DNA of 64,000 nt from Porticoccaceae bacterium (lineage in GTDB: Bacteria > Pseudomonadota > Gammaproteobacteria > Pseudomonadales > Porticoccaceae): the NCBI GenBank assembly GCA_024644595.1, contig JAHEHL010000005.1, positions 1 to 64,000 on the forward strand, given 5' to 3'. The notes below the pieces were generated by a model. The model worked only from the letters and a program-made list of their open reading frames with translations. It searched no databases and was not told the origin of the DNA. Shown one piece after another: positions 26,283-35,209 of this stretch (position 1 is its first letter; every line of letters begins with the position of its first letter). A program made the position numbers and the translations under genes.

Positions 26283-26807
26283 GTGTCTCACGATGCATCA
26301 GCGCCAAGGCGTTTTGTTAAAATCGCGGTTCTTACCGTGTCGGATACCCGTAGCCTCGAGACCGACACCAGTGGCAGTTATCTGCAACAGGCGCTGGAAG
26401 AAGAGGGTCATTATCTCGCCGACCGCAAGTTGGTCATTGATGACGTTTACCAAATGCGCGCGATTGTTTCGGCGTGGATTGCAGACCCCGAGGTTGAAGT
26501 GATTTTGACCACGGGTGGTACTGGTTTTACCGGCCGCGACAGCACTCCGGAAGCTCTGGCGCCGCTGTTTGACAAACATATCGAAGGCTTCGGTGAGTTA
26601 TTTCGGCAGCTCTCCTATAACGAGATCGGCACCTCTACTGTGCAGTCACGCTGTCTGGCAGGGTTGTCGAATAACACCGCTATCTTCTGCCTGCCCGGTT
26701 CCACAGGCGCCTGCAAAACGGGCTGGAATGGCGTCATCAAACAGCAGCTCGACAGCACCTTTCAGCCCTGTAATTTTGTTCAGCACGTGCGTAGAAAAGG
26801 CCAATAA
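26283..26807 (+). CDS. moaB: Molybdenum cofactor protein MoaB (MPT adenylyltransferase-like)
   Basis: 174 residues of the MoaB/Mog fold: [17 protein letters not shown] near the start and the MPT-binding [11 protein letters not shown], then [12 protein letters not shown]. In many bacteria MoaB substitutes for MogA and adenylates molybdopterin before Mo insertion by MoeA. The start is GTG with AGGAG about 9 bases upstream. Its stop overlaps moeA by 1 base (TAATG). No separate mogA is seen in the window. Confidence 0.92.
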   Translation: MSHDASAPRRFVKIAVLTVSDTRSLETDTSGSYLQQALEEEGHYLADRKLVIDDVYQMRAIVSAWIADPEVEVILTTGGTGFTGRDSTPEALAPLFDKHIEGFGELFRQLSYNEIGTSTVQSRCLAGLSNNTAIFCLPGSTGACKTGWNGVIKQQLDSTFQPCNFVQHVRRKGQ

Positions 26808-27985
26808 TGCTCAGTGTTAAAGACGCTATCGATAAGCTCGTTGCAGCGGCAGAGCCACTTGCCTCAGTGCAGTCGGTTGCAGTTCTCGAGAGTCTTGGGC
26901 GCACATTGGCGCGCGATATTGTTGCGCCGGTAGATGTGCCGCCAGCCGACAATAGCGCGATGGATGGCTATGCGTTTTGCTACGCCGACGCTGCGGCCAA
27001 TAATTTCCAACTTCCTGTTACTCAGCGTATTGCGGCGGGCAGTGCCACCCAATCACTGCAACCCAACAGCGCCGCAAGAATTTTCACCGGCGCAGAGATT
27101 CCCGCCACTGCGGACACTGTTGCGATGCAGGAGAACTGCACTGACAGGGATGGGGTCGTCGCAGTTGATAGAGCGGTTAAACCTGGCGCAAATATTCGCC
27201 CACAAGGTCAGGATATTAAGGCTGGCAAGACTGTTTTAACCGCTGGGACAACACTGCGGGCACAGGAAATGGGTCTGCTCTCGTCGCTGGGTATTGTCGA
27301 AGTGGCGGTTTATAAGCCGCTGCGAGTGGCGATTTTTTCGACTGGCGATGAGTTGGTGGAGCCCGGTAACAGGCTGCAGCCGGGGCAGATCTACAACTCT
27401 AATCGGGCAACTCTCTGCGGTCTGATCCAAGCGCTTGGTATGCAGGTCATCGACCTGGGAACGGTTGCCGATAATCTGGCTGCCACCGAAGCGGTGCTGC
27501 AACAGGCGGCGGCTGAGAGCGATATTATTTTTAGTGCGGGTGGTGTCTCGGTAGGGGAAGAGGACTATGTCAAAACTGCCGTCACCCGTGTTGGTAGCCT
27601 CGATTTTTGGAAGGTGGCGATCAAGCCTGGCAAACCGTTGGCGTTCGGTCAGGTTGATAACACCCCGTTTATCGGGCTGCCGGGTAATCCGGCATCGGTG
27701 TTTGTCACTTTTATGATTCTCGCGCGTCCATTTTTACTCGCCAGTCAGGGTGTGGCCGAGGTCAGGCCACAATTTCTTCTCGCTAAATCACTGTTTGCCC
27801 GATCCGGGGAGAGTCGTGAGGTCTATCTGCGTGCGCGGCTGCAACAGGACGGGGTTGAGATCTACCCTAACCAAAGCAGTGGCGTGTTGGCATCCGCCTG
27901 TTGGGGTGATGTCTTTGTCAGGCAACAGAGCGGCCAATCCATAGACGAGGGCGACCTGATTGATGTGTTACCCTTCGCGCTTTAA
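26807..27985 (+). CDS. moeA: Molybdopterin molybdenumtransferase MoeA
   Basis: 392 residues with the four-domain MoeA layout: DVPPADNSAMDGYA near residue 45, the IFTGAEIPATADT segment, the GDELVEPG active-site motif, SAGGVSVGEEDYVK and the GLPGNPASVFVTF stretch. It inserts molybdate into adenylated molybdopterin. It is coupled to moaB by a one-base overlap, and moaA follows after 27 bases. Confidence 0.95.
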   Translation: MLSVKDAIDKLVAAAEPLASVQSVAVLESLGRTLARDIVAPVDVPPADNSAMDGYAFCYADAAANNFQLPVTQRIAAGSATQSLQPNSAARIFTGAEIPATADTVAMQENCTDRDGVVAVDRAVKPGANIRPQGQDIKAGKTVLTAGTTLRAQEMGLLSSLGIVEVAVYKPLRVAIFSTGDELVEPGNRLQPGQIYNSNRATLCGLIQALGMQVIDLGTVADNLAATEAVLQQAAAESDIIFSAGGVSVGEEDYVKTAVTRVGSLDFWKVAIKPGKPLAFGQVDNTPFIGLPGNPASVFVTFMILARPFLLASQGVAEVRPQFLLAKSLFARSGESREVYLRARLQQDGVEIYPNQSSGVLASACWGDVFVRQQSGQSIDEGDLIDVLPFAL

Positions 27986-28012
27986 TAGTCGTACACACTG
28001 GAGCCGACCGCT

Positions 28013-29008
28013 TTGAGTCAACAGCCCGCATTAATCGACCCGTTTGGTCGCAGTATCAATTATTTGCGTCTATCGGTCACCGATCGCTGCAATCTGCGCT
28101 GCACCTACTGCATGGCAGAGGATATGACGTTTTTGCCGAAACAGCAGATTCTTTCTCTTGAAGAGCTGCGTGATGCGGCCGCAGCGTTTGTTGAGCTGGG
28201 CATCAAAAAGGTTCGCCTGACTGGCGGTGAGCCACTGATTCGTCGCGATATTCTTAAACTGGTCACTGCGCTCTCGGCACTGCCCGGGCTTAATGAGTTG
28301 ACCATGACTACTAATGGACTGTTGCTGCCTAATATGGCAAAGCCACTTAAAGACGCCGGTATAGCGCGGTTAAATATCAGTATTGACAGTTTAAAAGCCG
28401 ATCGTTTCAAACAGCTGACTCGGGTCGGCGAACTCGAGCAGGTGCTGGCCGGTGTCCAGGCAGCGAAGGCTGCAGGCTTTGCCCGGATTAAACTGAATGC
28501 TGTGATTCTCGCCGGCTTTAATGATGATGAGGTCCTCGATTTGGCGCACTTTGCCATCGCTAACGGGCTGGATATCTCGTTTATTGAAGAGATGCCTCTG
28601 GGCGAGATTTCCTCACATCGACGTCGTGACACGCAGATTACCAGCGAGCATATTCGCCAACAGTTGGCAGCTCACTACAGCCTGCTCGACAGCGCCGAGA
28701 CCACTGGGGGGCCATCGCGCTATTTGCGGGTCGCCGACAGTGATTCGAAAATTGGCTTTATCTCGCCTATGTCGAACAACTTTTGTGGTTCTTGCAACCG
28801 CGTGCGGATGACGGCTGAAGGGCGGTTGCTGCTCTGTCTAGGCAATGAGCACAGTCTTGATTTGCGTGAAATTCTGCGCGCTTTTCCCGGCGACAGCGCA
28901 CGCTTAAAACGCGCAATTGTCGAAGCCATAGGCGATAAGCCGGAACGCCATCACTTTGATCCCGAACAGGTTGATATTGTCCGCTTTATGAATATGACCG
29001 GCGGTTAG
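28013..29008 (+). CDS. moaA: GTP 3',8-cyclase MoaA (radical SAM)
   Basis: 331 residues. The radical-SAM cluster is Cys26, Cys30, Cys33 (CNLRCTYC); the second cluster uses CGSCNRVR and a further Cys (LLLCLG). The C-terminus ends in Gly-Gly, needed for activity in MoaA. It starts Moco synthesis by rearranging GTP. The start is TTG with GGAG 9 bases upstream; the following residues fit the family (FGRSINYLRLSVTDRC). The Moco set is thus nearly complete on one strand. Confidence 0.95.
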   Translation: MSQQPALIDPFGRSINYLRLSVTDRCNLRCTYCMAEDMTFLPKQQILSLEELRDAAAAFVELGIKKVRLTGGEPLIRRDILKLVTALSALPGLNELTMTTNGLLLPNMAKPLKDAGIARLNISIDSLKADRFKQLTRVGELEQVLAGVQAAKAAGFARIKLNAVILAGFNDDEVLDLAHFAIANGLDISFIEEMPLGEISSHRRRDTQITSEHIRQQLAAHYSLLDSAETTGGPSRYLRVADSDSKIGFISPMSNNFCGSCNRVRMTAEGRLLLCLGNEHSLDLREILRAFPGDSARLKRAIVEAIGDKPERHHFDPEQVDIVRFMNMTGG

Positions 29009-29012
29009 ATCG

Positions 29013-29771
29013 ATGGAGTTGAGCTCGGTTTTTGCCCTCGACTATGGCTGCTGGTTACTCGCTGCTATCGCTCTAATGGCGGTGCTTTATTCCTCGGTGG
29101 GGCATGGTGGTGCGTCCGGCTATCTGGCGGCCATGGCACTCTGGGGATTAGCACCTCACGAGATGCGCCCGGCGGCACTGTCGATGAATATTCTGGTCAC
29201 CTGCTGGTTGCTCTATCGCTTTCAACCCTACAAGTTAATGCCGCATAAATTGTTCTGGCCGCTGGTGCTGGCGTCAACGCCGGCAGCTTTTGTCGGTGGG
29301 CTCTGGGTGATCGATGCAGGCAACTATCGCCTCTTAGTGGGCATGCTACTCGGGCTGACCGCGGTACGGATGTTGCTCGGCAGCAAAAGCCCGGAACAGG
29401 TTCAAGCGCCGGCACCGTGGCTGCTGCTTGTGGTCGGGCTGCTGTTGGGCTTTTCAGCGGGCTTGACCGGTATCGGCGGCGGCGTATTTTTAAGCCCGAT
29501 TCTGTTGATGTTTGGTTGGTGCACGGTGCGTCAGAGCACTGCCGTGGCCGCGGGATTTATCCTTCTAAACTCGATCGCCGGGCTGACCGGTTATGCGGTG
29601 AGCGGGCAACCTTGGCCCCCGGGAACCGGCTGGTTAATGCTCGCAGCGTTTGTTGGCTGCCTGCTCGGCGCTGAGTTAGCCGCGCATCGCGCCAGCTCGG
29701 TTACGCTGCGCAAATTGCTCTCTGCGGTGCTGCTTATTGCTTCTATCAAGATGGTCTACAGCGGGCTTTAG
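29013..29771 (+). CDS. TauE/SafE-type sulfite exporter or anion permease
   Basis: 252 residues with about eight hydrophobic helices and the TauE/SafE (DUF81) duplicated motif: SSVGHGGASGYLA in the first half and GFSAGLTGIGGGVFLSP in the second. Family members are linked to export of sulfite or sulfoacetate and other sulfur anions. It starts 4 bases after moaA, so it is part of the operon. Sulfite export would fit oxidation of methanethiol sulfur from DMSP; transport of another oxyanion is also possible. The substrate is inferred only. Confidence 0.8.
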   Translation: MELSSVFALDYGCWLLAAIALMAVLYSSVGHGGASGYLAAMALWGLAPHEMRPAALSMNILVTCWLLYRFQPYKLMPHKLFWPLVLASTPAAFVGGLWVIDAGNYRLLVGMLLGLTAVRMLLGSKSPEQVQAPAPWLLLVVGLLLGFSAGLTGIGGGVFLSPILLMFGWCTVRQSTAVAAGFILLNSIAGLTGYAVSGQPWPPGTGWLMLAAFVGCLLGAELAAHRASSVTLRKLLSAVLLIASIKMVYSGL

Positions 29772-29839
29772 TCTGCTATTGCAGGCTATACGGTGATTGA
29801 GCCTGTGACCGGCAGCGGCGCTTTAAAATATGGCACTAG

Positions 29840-29873
29840 TACCCGGGTATGTTATTCTTCTTGCCAGTATAAT
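29840..29873 (+). promoter_or_regulatory. Palindrome and -10 element before the double-TetR gene
   Basis: A perfect 10-base palindrome TACCCGGGTA (29840-29849) lies 18 bases upstream of a consensus -10 hexamer TATAAT (29868-29873). No good -35 is seen; the palindrome occupies that position. The regulator gene starts 17 bases after the -10. An autoregulatory operator is plausible but unproven. Confidence 0.45.
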
Positions 29874-29890
29874 TATTTAACAGCAGCCGA

Positions 29891-31162
29891 ATGAATGCGC
29901 ACAGAGCCATTAAGGTAGCCTCACCTTTTTCCAAGGGCCGTCAACATCAGCTTAAGTTCCAGTCGATTCTGTCTGAGGCTGCACAGCTGTTTAATTGGCA
30001 GGGGTCTCGCGCAACCACGCTAGCCGATATTGCCGGCAGCATGAATCTCACCAAAACCTGCGTCTATTACTACGTTAAAACCAAACAAGATCTGGTTTAC
30101 CAGTGCTATGTGGCTAGCTGCGATATGTGGCTTGAAAAAGTGCAGCAGGCTAACGCCATGGACGCCAATGGGCTGGAAAAAATCGTCGCGATGGTGCGTG
30201 CGCACTTTGAGCAATACACCGATACTTTGAATGGCAAGGCGCCGCACTATGCCATGCTCGCGGAGGTCTCTTCACTGGAACCGCAACACGCCGACGATAT
30301 CCTGCGCCGCTGGCGGGAAATTTTCCATCAGTGCAGCGCAATGGTTGAGCAGGGTATGGCAGAGGGTGTTATCGAAAAATATAATCCGGCCATTGTCAGC
30401 TCGGCGATTTTTTCTATTATCCAATGGTTTCCGGTATGGCTTAATCGTTCTTATGCCGCTCATCCCGAGCCAGTGATTGAAGCCGTCCTGGACGTGTTGG
30501 TAAACGGTTTGGCCAGCCAGCCACATCAGTTTGCGGATATTGATTTTCCTGAACTGAACAACTTGAGCCTGGACAATTTTGACCGTGAGATGCAAAACCG
30601 TATTAAGCGTGAGGCATTTTATCGCGTCGGTTCAATCTACTTTAATCAGAAGGGTTACAAAGGCACCTCGCTGGATGAGATTGCCGCCTCGTTGGATGTC
30701 ACCAAAGGCGCGTTTTACTATCACATAAAGAATAAGGAAGAGCTGCTCTATCAGTGTTTTAACCGTACTCTCGATGTTGAAAAGATGCTGCTTGCCAAGG
30801 CCGGGAGCACTGAGGGTAGCGGTTTAGAGAAGCTCGAGCTGGCCTTGCGTTATTTGTTTAATGTGCAGTTCTCAGAGGATGGCCCGCTGATTCGTTATCG
30901 CTTACTGCCCTCTCTGGATGAGGAACATCGCAAGATTATTCTCAAGGCCACCAGCGCCAATAGTGAGCAGTTGGGCGCTTATATTCGGCAGGGGTTTTCT
31001 GATAAGACCCTGCGTGAGATTGATGCCGGCGTAGCACAGCATATTCTCGCTGGTGCCGTGGAAGCGAGTCCGGACCTGGTTAACTGGGTGTCAGATATTG
31101 ATAGCAAGGTATTATCGAGTGCTTATTTTAATTTGTTTATTAATGGCTTGGCAGTGCGGTAG
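29891..31162 (+). CDS. Transcription regulator with two tandem TetR units
   Basis: 423 residues, about twice the usual TetR length. Two N-terminal-type HTH domains are seen: residues 22-70 (ATTLADIAGSMNLTKTCVYYYV) and 238-290 (GTSLDEIAASLDVTKGAFYYHI). Each is followed by about 150 residues of helices that would form a ligand-binding and dimer domain. It is probably an internal duplication of one TetR gene that has since diverged. Ligands of TetR proteins near acyl-CoA genes are often acyl-CoAs. It stands before an Fe-ADH, thioesterases and acyl-CoA dehydrogenases, which may be its targets (inference). Confidence 0.88.
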   Translation: MNAHRAIKVASPFSKGRQHQLKFQSILSEAAQLFNWQGSRATTLADIAGSMNLTKTCVYYYVKTKQDLVYQCYVASCDMWLEKVQQANAMDANGLEKIVAMVRAHFEQYTDTLNGKAPHYAMLAEVSSLEPQHADDILRRWREIFHQCSAMVEQGMAEGVIEKYNPAIVSSAIFSIIQWFPVWLNRSYAAHPEPVIEAVLDVLVNGLASQPHQFADIDFPELNNLSLDNFDREMQNRIKREAFYRVGSIYFNQKGYKGTSLDEIAASLDVTKGAFYYHIKNKEELLYQCFNRTLDVEKMLLAKAGSTEGSGLEKLELALRYLFNVQFSEDGPLIRYRLLPSLDEEHRKIILKATSANSEQLGAYIRQGFSDKTLREIDAGVAQHILAGAVEASPDLVNWVSDIDSKVLSSAYFNLFINGLAVR

Positions 31163-31300
31163 GCAGTTGAGGAGAAAAGTGCCTGAGCGCATCACTTGCA
31201 GTTGTCAGGCGCGGATTGAAGGGGTCGCTTTTGGTGGTCGGTGATTTGATTGCCGCTCAAAGAGATCCAAATAAAAAATAATTACAAACGGTCAAACCTA

Positions 31301-32458
31301 ATGCAACAAATTCACTACAGCGCGGTATCCGATGTTCTGATTGGCTCCAATACTTCAGGGCAGTTGGGAGATATGGCCGCCGCAATGGGTATTAAGCGGG
31401 CACTGATCGTAACCGATCCCGGCATTCTCCAGTTCGGCCTGCTCAATGCCGCCAGAGATAATCTCAAAGCCAATCAGATTGAGTTGAGTATCTATTCTGA
31501 TGTGGTCGCAGACCCTCCGGAGAGCGTGGTAATCAAGGCTGTTACCGCGGCGCAGGCATTTGGCTGTGACGGTGTAATCGGCTTTGGTGGTGGCAGCTCT
31601 ATGGATGTCGCCAAACTGTTGGCGGTGTTGATCAAAGGTGAGCAGCCACTCGCCGACATCTATGGTGTCGACCAGATTCGCGGCGGACGACTGCCGCTGA
31701 TTCAGGTGCCAACTACCGCGGGAACGGGTTCCGAAGCGACCATGGTGTCGATTATTACCACCGGTGAAACCACTAAGGCGGGGGTGGTTAGCCGCACCTT
31801 ACTGGCAGACAAAATTATTCTCGATGCCACGTTGACACTTGGATTACCGCCCGCAGTCACTGCTGCGACAGGCATTGATGCGATGGTCCACGCGATTGAA
31901 GCCTATACCAGTGCGCGTCTGAAAAATTCGCTCTCGGATATGTTGGCTCGCGAGGCGCTGCGGTTGATGGCAGACAATATCACCACGGCGGTCAAACAGG
32001 GCGATAATTTAGAAGCCCGCAGTGCGATGCTTCTCGGCGCGATGTTGGCAGGCCAGGCCTTTGCCAATGCACCAGTGGCTGCCGTACATGCCCTGGCGTA
32101 CCCTTTGGGTGGCAATTACCATATTCCCCATGGTTTGAGTAATGCATTGGTGCTGCCTCATGTGCTGCGCTTTAATGCGCCAGCGGCGGCACATCTCTAT
32201 GCTGAGCTGGCACCGTTGATATTACCGAATCACACGCTGCCAGCGGATCCGGTTGCGGTTAGCGACATGCTTGCCGCCCACTTTCTTGATTTGGCTGCCG
32301 AGCTTGGCTTGCAGACAACATTGCGCGAGATGAATATTGCAGAGACCGATCTGCCGATGCTCGCCGAAGAGGCGATGTTACAGCAGCGGCTGTTAATCAA
32401 TAATCCGCGTGAGGTCAGTTATGACGACGCGCTTTCCATTTACCAACAGGCGTTTTAA
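31301..32458 (+). CDS. Iron-containing alcohol dehydrogenase
   Basis: 385 residues of the group III, iron-type alcohol dehydrogenases. The NAD(P) loop is GFGGGSSMDVAK, and iron ligands lie in DAMVHAIEAY (Asp, His), HALAYPLGG and IPHGLSNAL (His, His). It would interconvert an alcohol and an aldehyde in the cytoplasm; substrate unknown. ATG at 31301 gives the family length; an upstream TTG would add 17 unlike residues. It is 139 bases after the double-TetR regulator, and the thioesterase gene begins 4 bases later. Confidence 0.9.
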   Translation: MQQIHYSAVSDVLIGSNTSGQLGDMAAAMGIKRALIVTDPGILQFGLLNAARDNLKANQIELSIYSDVVADPPESVVIKAVTAAQAFGCDGVIGFGGGSSMDVAKLLAVLIKGEQPLADIYGVDQIRGGRLPLIQVPTTAGTGSEATMVSIITTGETTKAGVVSRTLLADKIILDATLTLGLPPAVTAATGIDAMVHAIEAYTSARLKNSLSDMLAREALRLMADNITTAVKQGDNLEARSAMLLGAMLAGQAFANAPVAAVHALAYPLGGNYHIPHGLSNALVLPHVLRFNAPAAAHLYAELAPLILPNHTLPADPVAVSDMLAAHFLDLAAELGLQTTLREMNIAETDLPMLAEEAMLQQRLLINNPREVSYDDALSIYQQAF

Positions 32459-32461
32459 GCA

Positions 32462-32887
32462 ATGAGTGACAAGCGAGGCGATTACCAATATTTTACTGAT
32501 ATCAGCACCCGTTGGATGGATAACGATATCTATGGCCATGTTAACAATGTGGTCTATTACAGCTATTTTGACTCGGTGGCCAATCAGTACCTGATCGAGC
32601 AGGGCGGGCTGGATATCCACAGTGCTGAGGTGATTGGCTTTGTGGTGGCGTCCAGCTGTGAATATCAATCGCCAATCGCTTATCCGCAGAAAATTGATGC
32701 GGGATTTCGGGTTAACCGGTTGGGCAAAAGCTCAGTGGAGTACGGTATCGCGATCTTTAAGCAGGGCGCGGAAGAGGCCTCCGCGCACGGCACGTTTACC
32801 CATGTGTTTGTCGATCGTGCCAGCGCCAAGTCTGTGCCGATTCCGGGGTCAATCAGACGTGCGCTGGAACAGGTCTTAGTCGGCTAA
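32462..32887 (+). CDS. Acyl-CoA thioesterase, 4HBT (YbgC-like)
   Basis: 141 residues with a single hot-dog fold. The catalytic region RWMDNDIYGHVNNVVYY contains the Asp and the GHVNN loop of the 4-hydroxybenzoyl-CoA thioesterase group. It should hydrolyse a short or aromatic acyl-CoA. It follows the Fe-ADH gene by 4 bases and is surely cotranscribed. The exact acyl group is unknown. Confidence 0.88.
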   Translation: MSDKRGDYQYFTDISTRWMDNDIYGHVNNVVYYSYFDSVANQYLIEQGGLDIHSAEVIGFVVASSCEYQSPIAYPQKIDAGFRVNRLGKSSVEYGIAIFKQGAEEASAHGTFTHVFVDRASAKSVPIPGSIRRALEQVLVG

Positions 32888-32900
32888 ACGGACTGGCCAG

Positions 32901-33812
32901 TTAGCCTTTGCCCTTGGTTTTGGTTTTCTTCGACGCGGCATTGGACGCGATATAGTCAATAATCAATCCGGCGATATCTTTGCCGGTCGCTTTTTCAATG
33001 CCTTCGAGCCCTGGTGAAGAGTTAACCTCCATCACCAGCGGTCCGCGATCGGAGCGCAATAGATCGACACCACAGACATTGAGTCCCATTGCTTTGGCGG
33101 CATTGACCGCAGTGCGACGCTCCGCTGGCGTTAGTTTAACTAGCGTTGCAATGCCGCCACGATGGATGTTTGAGCGGAATTCGCCCTCGGGCGCCTGGCG
33201 CTGCATAGCCGCAATGACTTTGTCACCGACAACAAAACAGCGCAGATCAGCGCCACCGGCCTCGGCAATAAATTCCTGTACCAAAAAGTTTGACTTCAGT
33301 CCCATAAAAGCTTGAATCACACTCTCGGCTGCTTTTCTGGTTTCGGCCAATACCACGCCGATACCCTGAGTGCCCTCGAGTAGCTTGATCACACAGGGGG
33401 TGCCACCCACTTCACGCAGCAGACCTTTGATATCATCGGGCGAGTGCGCAAAGGCAGTAGCTGGAATGCCGATATTTTTGCGCGACAATAGTTGCAGTGA
33501 GCGCAGCTTGTCTCGCGAGCGTGAGATTGCCACCGACTCATTGACCGAGTAAACATTCATCATCTCAAACTGACGCACGACTGCAGTGCCATAGAACGTG
33601 ACTGACGCGCCGATGCGAGGAATCACCGCATCAAACTCATCGTGGTTAAATTCTTCGGTTTTGTAGTGGATGCTCGGTTTGTCAGAGGTGATATCCATAA
33701 AGCAGTGGAGGTGGTCGATAACCCGAACCGAGTGACCTCGAGCCTGAGCTGCTTCCACTAACCGGCGAGTGGAGTAGAGTGACTTTTTTCTCGATAAAAT
33801 GGCAATACGCAT
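32901..33812 (-). CDS. rimK: RimK-type ATP-grasp ligase
   Basis: 303 residues, close to E. coli RimK (300), with an ATP-grasp fold: [15 protein letters not shown] in the ATP lid, [15 protein letters not shown] and the metal-binding end [12 protein letters not shown]. RimK adds glutamate residues to the C-terminus of ribosomal protein S6 and can make poly-glutamate. rpsF is not nearby. It converges with the thioesterase gene and has a short lysine-rich tail. Another amino-acid ligase role within the family cannot be ruled out. Confidence 0.88.
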   Translation of the reverse strand: MRIAILSRKKSLYSTRRLVEAAQARGHSVRVIDHLHCFMDITSDKPSIHYKTEEFNHDEFDAVIPRIGASVTFYGTAVVRQFEMMNVYSVNESVAISRSRDKLRSLQLLSRKNIGIPATAFAHSPDDIKGLLREVGGTPCVIKLLEGTQGIGVVLAETRKAAESVIQAFMGLKSNFLVQEFIAEAGGADLRCFVVGDKVIAAMQRQAPEGEFRSNIHRGGIATLVKLTPAERRTAVNAAKAMGLNVCGVDLLRSDRGPLVMEVNSSPGLEGIEKATGKDIAGLIIDYIASNAASKKTKTKGKG

Positions 33813-34001
33813 AGTGATACCCGTTGTTGTTTTGTTGGCTAAACAAAACAGTCATAGCATGTGTTTTAAAGTCTGTATTTTAAAAAGTGTGTGGCTTGAA
33901 AAAGGCCAAATTTTTAACAGGTTCTAGTGAATGACTACGGCAGTTTACACGGAATGCGCAACCACTGATATTCGACGGCGCGCAGTGTACCTGAATCGAA
34001 T

Positions 34002-34023
34002 AAGAAGAAAAGTGTTTCTTCTT
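34002..34023. terminator. 9-bp hairpin after tesB (weak terminator candidate)
   Basis: AAGAAGAAA (34002-34010) and TTTCTTCTT (34015-34023) form a perfect stem with a 4-base loop, about 26 bases past the tesB stop. The stem is A/T rich and no clean T run follows on either strand, so termination is only possible. The rest of the 33813-34048 interval shows nothing recognisable except the rimK ribosome site. Confidence 0.3.
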
Positions 34024-34048
34024 TGAGAGTATTCTTTTGAGGGTACTT

Positions 34049-34939
34049 TTAATCTTTGTGCATACGAATCAGGCCTTCCTGAATCGTACTGGCGACCAAT
34101 CTGCCATCGCGGGTATAAAACGAACCGCGGCTTAGTCCGCGGCTGTGACTGGATCTTGGGCTATCCATACTGTAAAGCAACCACTCGTCAGCACGGAAGC
34201 TGTCATGGAACCAGATACAGTGGTCCAGTGATGCCGGTTGAAGTTTCGGGTCGACGAAGCTAATGCCGTGGGGCATCATCGACGTACCCATCAGATTGAA
34301 GTCAGAGGCATAGGCGAGAATGGCGCTGTGCATTGCCGCATCATCGGCTAAACCCAGCGCATCCATTGAGCCCGAGGCTTTTATCCAAACCAGTTGATGA
34401 GCAGGCCTGGGTACCGGGTTGATAAAATCAATGGGTTCGACTGAGCGCATTTCGATAGGGCGCAGTGCTGGCCGTTCGCGAGAGGTCTTTCCCTGAGATT
34501 TTTTGCTCATAAACTCACGCAATTTTTCCCAGCGCACGCTGTCATCTTCCAGACCTTCAGGCCCCGGGCAATCGGGCATATCAAATTGGTGTGATAACCC
34601 AGGCTCCATTATCTGAAACGACAGTTCGGTATTAAAAATCGCCTTGCCGCGCTGTGAGGCAACCACACGTCTTGTCGTGAAAGAATTACCATCGCGAATT
34701 GCATCCACCTCATAGAGAATGGGTAGCGATGGGTCGCCGGGCCGCAAAAAATAGGCGTGCTGGGAATGCACTGAGCGCTCATCACTCACTGTGTCTTGGG
34801 CGGCGCGCATGGCCTGGGCAAATACCTGACCGCCAAATACCCGGACATTGGTTGTTTCGGGTGTTCGGCCACGGTAGATATTGGCATCAATCTTTTCCAG
34901 GTTGAGAAGATTGATCAGCTCCTTTAATGCATCGCTCAT
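34049..34939 (-). CDS. tesB: Acyl-CoA thioesterase II
   Basis: 296 residues forming the double hot-dog of TesB. Visible motifs are YRGRTPETTNVRVFGGQVFAQA, HSQHAYFLRPGDPS and LDHCIWFHDSFRADEW with the catalytic Asp and neighbours. It cleaves a broad range of acyl-CoAs. AGGGA lies 9 bases before the ATG. It diverges from the acyl-CoA dehydrogenase cluster, sharing a 270-base intergenic region with it. Confidence 0.93.
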   Translation of the reverse strand: MSDALKELINLLNLEKIDANIYRGRTPETTNVRVFGGQVFAQAMRAAQDTVSDERSVHSQHAYFLRPGDPSLPILYEVDAIRDGNSFTTRRVVASQRGKAIFNTELSFQIMEPGLSHQFDMPDCPGPEGLEDDSVRWEKLREFMSKKSQGKTSRERPALRPIEMRSVEPIDFINPVPRPAHQLVWIKASGSMDALGLADDAAMHSAILAYASDFNLMGTSMMPHGISFVDPKLQPASLDHCIWFHDSFRADEWLLYSMDSPRSSHSRGLSRGSFYTRDGRLVASTIQEGLIRMHKD

Positions 34940-35209
34940 CGAGAGAGTCCCTTAATTACACAGTGATTGGTGGTCGGTAACAGTGAACGCTAGTTTACCA
35001 AAGTTCTCGCGTTTACTGAGTTATTAAATAGCCGGTTAAACAATTAAGGCGAGGTTTTCAAACCATTGGCAGGGGTCTTCAAATACTCAAAATACTTGAA
35101 AGCTACAATAACATACTGTAAGTTCAATTTCTCTAAAACTACCACGCCAAAGCGAAAAGCGCGAGCTGCTGCGGTGGCCCCAAAAGCGACAAAACCTCAG
35201 GAGACCCCT

